DNA of 9,160 nt, taken from the NCBI RefSeq assembly GCF_938030815.1, contig NZ_CALHII010000230.1, positions 1 to 9,160 on the forward strand, given 5' to 3'. Of the stretch, positions 1 through 5,648 are shown one piece after another (position 1 is the stretch's first letter; each line of letters begins with the position of its first letter). The translations under genes and the position numbers were made by a program. This DNA comes from an uncultured Campylobacter sp. GTDB taxonomy: Bacteria > Campylobacterota > Campylobacteria > Campylobacterales > Campylobacteraceae. The notes beneath the pieces were generated by a model, which had not been told where the DNA came from, made no database searches, and was given only the letters and a program-made list of their open reading frames with translations.

Positions 1-2065
1 CCTTGGTTTTGAGCTGCTGTTGGGCGATGTAGAACTTCAAACCCAGCGCGTCTTTGGCGTCCTTACTGCCCGCAAATTTCTCGATCGTGTTTGCGATGCC
101 CGCTTCTAGATCATCACGCAACTTGGTTTTCAGCTCCTCAGCGCTCGGTTTTTTACCGTGCTCGTTACGCAGAGACTCGCTTTTGGCGCTAGGCTCTAAC
201 TCGCTTGCCATAAGGCTGGCAAACTCCGCCGCAGCCGAAGCGGCAAGCTCATTCGGCATAGCTTGTGCGCCAAATTTCATCTCATTTACCTGCTCGGACG
301 CACCAAATTTATGCGCTTTAAATTCGGTGCGCTCCGAAGGCTTTGAAGCATTAAATTTTATCTGCTGCGCGGCGCTCTTTGCGAGCTTGCCGGATTTAAA
401 TTGCTCGCTATCAGCGGAGCTTGCGGCAAACGAGTTTGCGAAATCGCCCTCCATAGCGCGCAAAAATCCGTCCGCAAACCCGCCGGCAACGCTATTGGCT
501 TGCTCGCTTTGCTTCGGTAAATCTGAGGCATCTAATATGTGCGGCAAGTTTAGCTCCGAAAAATTCGGCGCAGGAGTAGAATTCGTAGAAGCTACGAAAT
601 TCGCGGAAGCTGCGAAATTTGCGCCAATTGAATTCCATGCTTCATTATGAGCAGACATAGGCATATTCTGTGCAAGTCCGCCAGTAAATTCCATACTTTG
701 AAACGGAACGGCGTTATAAAGATTTTCACGAGGTATATCGCCCGCACCCGCTAACGCAATCGGCGCATCTGAAGCGACCTCGGATTGAGACGAAATTTGC
801 GTTTTTTGAAAATCCGTAGCCGTTTTATTTTTATCATGCGCAGATTTTTTATCCTCTTTTTCATCAGAAGCAAACGCAGCCGCGGCAAAATTATCATATC
901 CGCCAAACTCCTCCACGGGCATGCCGGCACTATCGAAAAGCCTGGAAAAATCCATATCAAATCCGCTGTTAACAGACGCGCCGGCTGCATCTTGCACTAC
1001 TTGCGAGGCAGAATTTTTTTCATCTGTTTTATAGGCAAATGAGCCGTCTGACTCATGCTGTTTAAGCGTAACATCCGCAGGACCTTTCGCTTCCTCTAAA
1101 TTAAGCGCAGCGTCTGCCTTTTTTTCAACAGCAGTTTCATTAGAGCTGCCAGCTCTTTGCGACTCGTCTTGCTGCGCAAGCGGTAAAGTTTCGCTTGCCC
1201 GTGTGGCGGGAATTTCATCTTCTGTCTGCGATTTATCCGTTTTGGAATTCTTAGGATTTTCATCATCTAGCGCCGCTAGAGCTATCGGAGCATCATCCTT
1301 TGCGAGTGAAATTTCATCTTGAGGCGCGTGATTACTTTCGGCGGGTTTGTTTGTGCCGATACTATTTAACGGCACATCCTCAGGGATATCGCTAGCAGCT
1401 AAGTTTAGAGGCATATCATCTGCGATATTATCCGCAATCTTTTCTGCGACGGCGTTAAGCGGCGTATCATCGGCGATAGTCTCCGCAATAGCCGCTTCAT
1501 CTGCAAGCTGTGAGAGCGGAATATCATCTGCGATCTCGTCCGTGCGCGGCATATCGCCTACCAACTGCGAAAGCGGCACATCATCTGCAATCTCGGGCGC
1601 TATATCGTTTGCCAGCTGCGAAAGCGGTATATCCTTGCCGGAGTCATAAAAGCTATCCACAAGCTCTTCAAAATTACTACCCGAAGCGGAATTTGCCTGA
1701 TCAATCGCGTCGATCTCTTTCATCACAGAGCTTGCATCGGCAAATTCTTTCGCCATTTTTTCTTTCGCCTGCACGCTCATATTTTGAACCGAAAACTCGC
1801 TGATAAACGTGATGAGCTCAAGCGGCGAAAAAGGCTTGGTAAGGGTGTATCGCGCTCCTGGCACCGAGACATTCTTAGGCGTCAGAAACAGCGTCTTATT
1901 AAGATCAAATTTTGAAATATCATCGCCATCTTCATAATTTTTTATCGTCAAATCATATTCACTCTCGTCCGCACTATATGCTACTAGGTCCGCACCGATG
2001 CGCTCGCAGCAAATATTTACGACACTTGCAACCTGCTCATTGTGATTGTCAAGTAGAATTTTCAT
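1..2065 (-). CDS. Large acidic protein with degenerate receiver-like N-terminus (Cj1178c-like), 3' end outside window
   Basis: An open frame of 688 codons runs without a stop from ATG at 2065 to the left edge, so the C-terminus is missing. Function is unknown. By position after rpsB-tsf-ABC ATPase it matches the 'highly acidic protein' gene Cj1178c of C. jejuni (synteny from memory). Residues 1-90 resemble a response-regulator receiver: an MKILL opening strand, a YDLTIKN strand near 37-43 where N43 stands where the phospho-acceptor Asp would be expected, and YTLTKPF (73-79) followed by an LELI helix, like the conserved Lys-Pro-Phe end of receivers. That assignment is inference. Residues 145-236 hold six D-x-P-L repeats. 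The rest is low in complexity, rich in Asp, Glu, Ser and Ala, with many Lys-Phe or Asn-Phe pairs encoded by AAATTT words. No signal peptide or membrane segment is visible. The start is supported by AAAGG upstream (catttatgaccttt on the plus strand). The gap to the ATPase gene is 57 bp. Confidence 0.8.
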   Translation of the reverse strand, partial: MKILLDNHNEQVASVVNICCERIGADLVAYSADESEYDLTIKNYEDGDDISKFDLNKTLFLTPKNVSVPGARYTLTKPFSPLELITFISEFSVQNMSVQAKEKMAKEFADASSVMKEIDAIDQANSASGSNFEELVDSFYDSGKDIPLSQLANDIAPEIADDVPLSQLVGDMPRTDEIADDIPLSQLADEAAIAETIADDTPLNAVAEKIADNIADDMPLNLAASDIPEDVPLNSIGTNKPAESNHAPQDEISLAKDDAPIALAALDDENPKNSKTDKSQTEDEIPATRASETLPLAQQDESQRAGSSNETAVEKKADAALNLEEAKGPADVTLKQHESDGSFAYKTDEKNSASQVVQDAAGASVNSGFDMDFSRLFDSAGMPVEEFGGYDNFAAAAFASDEKEDKKSAHDKNKTATDFQKTQISSQSEVASDAPIALAGAGDIPRENLYNAVPFQSMEFTGGLAQNMPMSAHNEAWNSIGANFAASANFVASTNSTPAPNFSELNLPHILDASDLPKQSEQANSVAGGFADGFLRAMEGDFANSFAASSADSEQFKSGKLAKSAAQQIKFNASKPSERTEFKAHKFGASEQVNEMKFGAQAMPNELAASAAAEFASLMASELEPSAKSESLRNEHGKKPSAEELKTKLRDDLEAGIANTIEKFAGSKDAKDALGLKFYIAQQQLKTK
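588..623 (-). repeat. 18-bp in-frame tandem duplication in the acidic protein gene
   Basis: Two adjacent 18-bp units, 588-605 (GAAGCTACGAAATTCGCG) and 606-623 (GAAGCTGCGAAATTTGCG), match at 16 of 18 positions. On the minus strand they encode the hexapeptide repeat ANFAAS-ANFVAS, and weaker continuations (TNSTPA, PNFSEL) follow. The length is a multiple of three, so the frame is kept. It looks like replication slippage inside a low-complexity segment. Confidence 0.8.
1358..1633 (-). repeat. Six degenerate IADD-x-PL(S/N) protein repeats inside the acidic protein
   Basis: Residues 145-236 of the acidic protein contain six copies of a short motif: DIPLSQL, ADDVPLSQL, ADDIPLSQL, ADDTPLNAV, ADDMPLNLA and PEDVPLNSI. 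The prolines fall at residues 147, 164, 183, 202, 219 and 232, giving spacings of 17, 19, 19, 17 and 13. The repeats occur within one reading frame and have diverged at the DNA level. They may be a linear binding motif or a disordered spacer; the sequence does not say which. Confidence 0.75.
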
Positions 2066-2093
2066 TTATGACCTTTTAGAAAGAATTTGGGCT

Positions 2094-2099
2094 ATTGTA
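2094..2099 (-). promoter_or_regulatory. Possible -10 box for the acidic protein gene
   Basis: In the 57-bp gap between the ATPase gene and the acidic protein gene the minus strand reads TACAAT, one mismatch from TATAAT. The stretch upstream is A/T-rich, which fits Campylobacter sigma-70 promoters that rely on A/T-rich DNA more than on a -35 box. It would give a leader of about 20 nt. Read-through from the rpsB operon is an equally good explanation for expression. Confidence 0.3.
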
Positions 2100-2122
2100 A
2101 GATATTTTTGGTTATTAATTGC

Positions 2123-2764
2123 TTATATTTGCGCTAAATTTCGGTTATTTAGTCGATAAACTTTGCAGCATTTTTGCGCTAAATTCTCATCGTGGGTCAC
2201 GAGCACGAGCGCGCCACGACTGGATTTTACGTAATCAAAAATCACGTTCATGACCTCGTTTGCGGTATCCTTATCTAAATTTCCAGTAGGCTCGTCGGCA
2301 AAGATTATGCGTGGCTTTTTGCAAAGTATACGAGCGATGCTCACGCGCTGCTGCTGTCCGCCGCTAAGCTCGCCCACGCCTTGCTTTAAAGTATGTTCGA
2401 TCTGAAGCTTTTTTAAAATTTCATCATCTATCGCATTATTCGTAAGTTTAGCAGCGAGTTCGATATTTTCGCCAGAGGAGAAGCCCTTAAAAAGGTAGTG
2501 AGATTGAAATATTATGCCAAAGTCGTTACGGCGGATTTTAAGTCTCTCATCGGAGCTTAGCTCGTAAATACTGCGCCCGTTATAGATTACCTCGCCCGAG
2601 TTCGGTTTTAAGAGCGTGCATAAAATATGAAGCAGGGTCGATTTGCCGCAGCCGCTAACGCCCAAAATGGCGATGCTCTCGCCCTCCCCAACACTTAAGC
2701 TTACATTTTCAAAGAGCGTATAATCATACGCGTGAGTAAGATTTACGCCCTTTAGAAGTTCCAT
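2123..2764 (-). CDS. ABC transporter ATP-binding protein, FtsE/LolD-like (Cj1180c-like)
   Basis: A 213-residue stand-alone ATPase subunit that should energise a separate permease at the inner membrane. All nucleotide-binding motifs are present: Walker A GVSGCGKS (35-42), Q-loop Gln87, signature LSGGQ (133-137), Walker B IIFADE (153-158) with a DEPTGNLD sequence typical of the LolD/FtsE/MacB group, and switch His191. Length and motifs fit the lipoprotein-release or cell-division type ATPases. No permease gene is nearby. It begins 2 bp after the tsf stop (TAA-AT-ATG) with no clear Shine-Dalgarno sequence, which suggests translational coupling to tsf. The C. jejuni counterpart (Cj1180c) occupies the same place after tsf. 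Family assignment is firm; substrate and partner are unknown. FtsE proper is less likely because no ftsX lies beside it. Confidence 0.9.
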   Translation of the reverse strand: MELLKGVNLTHAYDYTLFENVSLSVGEGESIAILGVSGCGKSTLLHILCTLLKPNSGEVIYNGRSIYELSSDERLKIRRNDFGIIFQSHYLFKGFSSGENIELAAKLTNNAIDDEILKKLQIEHTLKQGVGELSGGQQQRVSIARILCKKPRIIFADEPTGNLDKDTANEVMNVIFDYVKSSRGALVLVTHDENLAQKCCKVYRLNNRNLAQI

Positions 2765-2766
2765 AT

Positions 2767-3831
2767 TTAGCCGATTTGAGCCGCTACTTCGGCTGCGAAG
2801 TCTTCGCTCTTTTTCTCTAGGCCTTCGCCCACTTCGAAGCGGATGTATTTTACGATCTCGATTTTGCCACCTAGTTTTTTAGCTTCTTCCTCGATAACCT
2901 GCTCGACAGTTTTCTTATCGTCCATTACGTAAAATTGCCCTAGCAACGTGAGGCGCTGATCGATCTGAGTATTGTCGGCGATGAAGCGATCGATCTGGCC
3001 CGGTAAAATTTTATCCCAAATTTTTTCAGGCTTATTTTGCTTGCGAAGCTCGTCTTTTAAAGCTTCGATCTCTTTGGCTAAAATTTCATCGCTTAGATGC
3101 GCGCGCGAGCCAAACTGCGGGATCTTATGAAGGGGCTTACCTAAGCGCACAAACTCCTCGTTTTCTTTCTCAAACTCGCCTTTAAGAGCCAAAAATTCCT
3201 TCTCGATAAAATCAGGATCAAGCTCTTTATAGCTGATGACCTGCGGTTTCATCGCGGCTGCGTGCATGCAGAGATTTTTTATAAGCTCCTGCGCATTCTG
3301 TGCAGTCTGCTCGCTGTCGCAAGCTGCGGCGATGATGACGCCTACGCGGCCGTTTGAATGCAGATAGCCGTTTACTACGCCGTTTGCGCCCGCCTTAATC
3401 GTCTCAAATCTTCTAACGACCAAATTTTCGCCGATCGTAGCGATCTGGCTCTTTAGATGCTCATCAAATTTAACGCCGTCGATGATGCTGGAATTTAGCT
3501 CATCAATGCTGCTAATGCCTTTGCTTTGGATATGTAGAGTAGTATTTTTAACTAAATTTATAAAATTTTGATTTTTAGCTACGAAGTCGGTTTCGGAATT
3601 TATCTCGCTTATGGTGGCGATCTTGTGATCCGCGCCCACTTCAACGCTCACTAGGCCTTCGCTAGCTAAGCGGTCGGCTTTTTTAGCGGCCTTTCCGAGA
3701 CCTTTTTCGCGAAGTAGATCGACGGCCTTATCCATATCGCCGTCTGTTTCAACCAAAGCCTTTTTGCAGTCCATCATCCCCGCTCCGGTGCTTTCGCGGA
3801 GCTCTTTTACCATTTGCGCGCTGATTTCCAT
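2767..3831 (-). CDS. tsf: Translation elongation factor Ts
   Basis: EF-Ts (354 residues) exchanges GDP for GTP on EF-Tu in the cytoplasm. The N-terminal UBA-like domain shows the family signature LRESTGAGMMDCKKAL (11-26), and residues 78-85 (NSETDFVA) contain the Thr-Asp-Phe motif that contacts EF-Tu to displace the Mg/nucleotide. IGENLVVRR near residue 135 is also typical. The length is that of the longer epsilonproteobacterial form, with a second dimerisation half after about residue 180. The ATG overlaps the rpsB stop by one base (TAATG), so translation is coupled, as expected in the conserved rpsB-tsf operon. The tsf stop lies 2 bp before the ABC ATPase gene. Nothing unusual is seen in the protein. 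Confidence 0.98.
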   Translation of the reverse strand: MEISAQMVKELRESTGAGMMDCKKALVETDGDMDKAVDLLREKGLGKAAKKADRLASEGLVSVEVGADHKIATISEINSETDFVAKNQNFINLVKNTTLHIQSKGISSIDELNSSIIDGVKFDEHLKSQIATIGENLVVRRFETIKAGANGVVNGYLHSNGRVGVIIAAACDSEQTAQNAQELIKNLCMHAAAMKPQVISYKELDPDFIEKEFLALKGEFEKENEEFVRLGKPLHKIPQFGSRAHLSDEILAKEIEALKDELRKQNKPEKIWDKILPGQIDRFIADNTQIDQRLTLLGQFYVMDDKKTVEQVIEEEAKKLGGKIEIVKYIRFEVGEGLEKKSEDFAAEVAAQIG

Positions 3832-4628
3832 TACTCTTCGTCCTCGCTTATGTCAAAATCCTCTTCGCTCATCGCCTCGGCTACGACTTCCTCTTTCTCC
3901 TCATCGCTGACGGCTTCGCTCTGTTCGACATCCTCGCTTGCGTCTTGATCGCGAAGCGCCTTGCCTTCGTTGATCGCCTCAGCCATCTCTTGGCAGAAAA
4001 GCTGAACCGAGCGGATCGCATCGTCGTTGCCAGGTATCGGGAAATCGACTACGTCCGGATCGCAGTTCGTATCCAAAGGCGCGATAACCGGCATTTTTAG
4101 GCGGTTAGCTTCCGCTACGGCGATCTTTTCTTTTACAACGTCGATGACGAAGATCATATCAGGCAAGCCCTTCATATTGCGAATACCGCCTAGATAAAGC
4201 TCGAGTTTCTCTTTTTTACGGCGAAGCATTAGCGCCTCTTTTTTGGTTAGTAAATTTATCGAACCGTCCTCTTCCATGGTCTCGATTACTTCGAGCTTGC
4301 GGATCGATTGCTTGATAGTGGAAAAATTCGTTAGCATGCCGCCTAGCCATCTGTGGCTCACATAAGGCATACCGCATTTTTCGGCGTACTCTTTTAGCGT
4401 CGCGCCGGCTTGTTTTTTGGTGCCTACGAAAAGTACCGTCTTGCCCTCTGCAGCCGCGTCGCGTACGATATTATAAGTGTAGCGGAAGTAGCGGATAGTT
4501 TTTTGTAGATCTATGATGTAGATACCTTTTCTCTCGCCGAAAATGAATTTTTTCATCTTCGGATTCCATCTGCGTGTTTGGTGTCCGAAATGAACGCCGC
4601 ACTCTAGCAAATCTCTCATTGTTACCAT
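3831..4628 (-). CDS. rpsB: 30S ribosomal protein S2
   Basis: S2 (265 residues) binds the head-body junction of the small ribosomal subunit. Family hallmarks run from the start: LLECGVHFGHQTRRWNPKM (7-25), then FIFGERKGIYIIDL (28-41), RWLGGMLTNF (93-102), PDMIFVIDV (156-164) and APLDTNCDPDVVDFPIPGNDDA (183-204). A strongly acidic tail (about 228-265) ends the protein, as in other campylobacters. The start at MVTMRDL is supported by AAGGAG seven bases upstream. Met4 is a possible alternative, but MVTMRDLL matches the C. jejuni protein as I recall it. It is the first gene of the rpsB-tsf-ATPase operon, preceded by a promoter-like TATAAT about 115 bp upstream. Confidence 0.98.
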   Translation of the reverse strand: MVTMRDLLECGVHFGHQTRRWNPKMKKFIFGERKGIYIIDLQKTIRYFRYTYNIVRDAAAEGKTVLFVGTKKQAGATLKEYAEKCGMPYVSHRWLGGMLTNFSTIKQSIRKLEVIETMEEDGSINLLTKKEALMLRRKKEKLELYLGGIRNMKGLPDMIFVIDVVKEKIAVAEANRLKMPVIAPLDTNCDPDVVDFPIPGNDDAIRSVQLFCQEMAEAINEGKALRDQDASEDVEQSEAVSDEEKEEVVAEAMSEEDFDISEDEE

Positions 4629-4635
4629 GAGTTTT

Positions 4636-4641
4636 CTCCTT
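4636..4641 (-). promoter_or_regulatory. Ribosome binding site of rpsB
   Basis: AAGGAG on the minus strand, seven bases before the ATG at 4628. It is the best Shine-Dalgarno sequence in the window and fixes the rpsB start. Just upstream in the leader (4644-4653) GGG and CCC flank a GCAA loop, a very short GNRA-type hairpin. Confidence 0.75.
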
Positions 4642-4743
4642 GTGGGTTGCCCCGAAATTTAGTTTATTCCTCCGCATCCGCCCGTAAATCTGCTCTAAAT
4701 TTACAACTAAATCAAGGATTGATGCGTGTGAAATGAAATAAGA

Positions 4744-4749
4744 ATTATA
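4744..4749 (-). promoter_or_regulatory. Predicted sigma-70 -10 box for rpsB-tsf
   Basis: An exact TATAAT on the minus strand in the context AAATATAATTCTTATT. It stands in a long A/T-rich run and about 115 bp before the rpsB start, where a strong operon promoter would be expected. The position and exact consensus support it; no transcript data are available here. Confidence 0.6.
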
Positions 4750-4909
4750 TTTAAAATTTTATTAAAATAAGCTTGATTGTTATGCGATTTTACATAACTT
4801 ATATAGTGTTTCGTTTTTATTCTGACGCATGCAAATTTGCTTAAGATTTCACGACAAATGCCCCTTCTATCCTACAACAAATTTACAATTAAAATGCATG
4901 AATTTTAAA

Positions 4910-5638
4910 TTAAATTTTATTCATCACAAAGCCGCAGAAGCGCCCCGTCACGCCGTCTCTGCGGTATGAAAAATGCCGCTCGCTCTCAAAAGTGCAGCGC
5001 GGATCAAATTTAACGTTTCGCACCCCCGCAGCTACGAGCTCGTCGCGCAGCGCGGCGTTCATATCGAAATGCCCCTGCGTTTTGTAACGCTCAAACTCGC
5101 CCAGATCAAGCCCGCCAAGTTCGTAGTTTCGCGCCTTGATATTCGCGCCCACGAATACCTTCAGCTCCGCAGCCACGCAGCCGAAGCGCTCGCTCATCAA
5201 AATTATCGCATTGGTGCAGATCCGCCCTATCACGCCCGCGCGCCCCGCATGCACAGCAGCAACCACGCCGCGCCGCTCGTCCGCGATCAGCACGGGCGAG
5301 CAGTCCGCTACCAGCACGCACAGCGCCACGCCGCGCAGATCGGTCACGAGCCCGTCGTAGGGCAGGATTTTATCGCTAGCTGCGCGTAAAATTTCAACTT
5401 TGTTCGAGTGGATCTGGCGCATAAATTTTAAATTTCGCGGCGCGATACCGAGCGCGGCGGCTAAAATTTCGCGGTTTTGCGCGACGTTTTGCGGATCGTC
5501 GCCTACGTGATCCCCTAAATTTAGACCTGCGTAGGCTCCGCTGCTTACGCCGCCAAGCCGCGTGCTAAAGCCCGCTAGCACGCCGTGCCCGTCCAATACA
5601 AACTCAAGATTTTCTCTGCAAATTTCGGTGTTAGTCAT
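4910..5638 (-). CDS. pgeF: YfiH/PgeF-family protein (laccase-domain purine nucleoside phosphorylase / peptidoglycan editing factor)
   Basis: A 242-residue protein of the former 'multicopper polyphenol oxidase' (DUF152, LACC1/YlmD/YfiH) family. Known members act as purine nucleoside phosphorylase and adenosine deaminase, and E. coli PgeF keeps Ser out of the first position of the peptidoglycan stem peptide. The zinc-ligand triad is visible: His77 in MRQIHSNKV, Cys113 in VADCSPVLIAD and His130 in AAVHAG. Other family blocks are FSTRLGGVSSGAYAGLNLGDHVGD (24-47), YDGLVTD (94-100) and the FSYRRDGVTGR end (223-233). Two blocks depart from the common form: HAGRAG stands where HAGWRG is usual, and GANIKARNYEL (164-174) where G-P-x-I-G-P-x-x-Y-E-V is usual. 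I recall the latter being shared by campylobacters. It starts 10 bp after the ribE stop with no clear Shine-Dalgarno, so it is probably co-translated with ribE. Confidence 0.9.
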   Translation of the reverse strand: MTNTEICRENLEFVLDGHGVLAGFSTRLGGVSSGAYAGLNLGDHVGDDPQNVAQNREILAAALGIAPRNLKFMRQIHSNKVEILRAASDKILPYDGLVTDLRGVALCVLVADCSPVLIADERRGVVAAVHAGRAGVIGRICTNAIILMSERFGCVAAELKVFVGANIKARNYELGGLDLGEFERYKTQGHFDMNAALRDELVAAGVRNVKFDPRCTFESERHFSYRRDGVTGRFCGFVMNKI

Positions 5639-5648
5639 CGCGCGCCGC

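Larger units (their letters stand above)
4629..4909 (-). promoter_or_regulatory. rpsB upstream region: promoter and about 110-nt leader
   Basis: This 281-bp gap lies between the pgeF stop and rpsB. The best -10 box is TATAAT on the minus strand (plus 4744-4749), set in very A/T-rich DNA with no good -35, as is usual for Campylobacter sigma-70 promoters. It predicts a leader of about 108 nt. A second A/T box, TATATA (4800-4805), lies further upstream. A perfect 10-bp palindrome GCAAATTTGC is at 4831-4840. In the leader a second purine-rich GGAGGA (about 4665-4670) precedes the true Shine-Dalgarno. Close to pgeF an A/T-only stem (TTAAAAT 4889-4895 with ATTTTAA 4902-4908) might end pgeF transcription but is weak. 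No coding frame is convincing here. Confidence 0.55.

Noticed and set aside
54..650. 198-codon plus-strand open frame opposite the acidic protein gene
   Set aside because: It lies antisense to a continuous 688-codon minus frame with better context; low-complexity Ala/Ser-rich repeats often keep the opposite strand open.
751..1042. Basic, Arg/Lys/Ile-rich open frames on both strands
   Set aside because: Both are shifted frames of the acidic protein gene; their composition is a by-product of its Asp/Glu/Lys codons.
1347..1803. Two overlapping plus-strand open frames with Ser/Ala/Ile repeats
   Set aside because: They mirror the D-x-P-L repeats on the minus strand; repeat periodicity keeps antisense frames open. 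No ribosome binding site or family resemblance.
4471..4677. 68-codon minus-strand frame starting upstream of rpsB
   Set aside because: It overlaps the rpsB start in another frame and its product looks like a frame-shifted S2. The GGAGGA near its start is more likely leader sequence.
4889..4908. A/T-only hairpin after pgeF as a terminator
   Set aside because: A seven-pair stem of A-T only, without G/C pairs, is too weak to call and common in this A/T-rich gap.
4973..5389. 138-codon plus-strand frame opposite pgeF, plus smaller frames nearby
   Set aside because: Antisense to a well-supported YfiH-family gene in G/C-rich DNA, where chance open frames are common.
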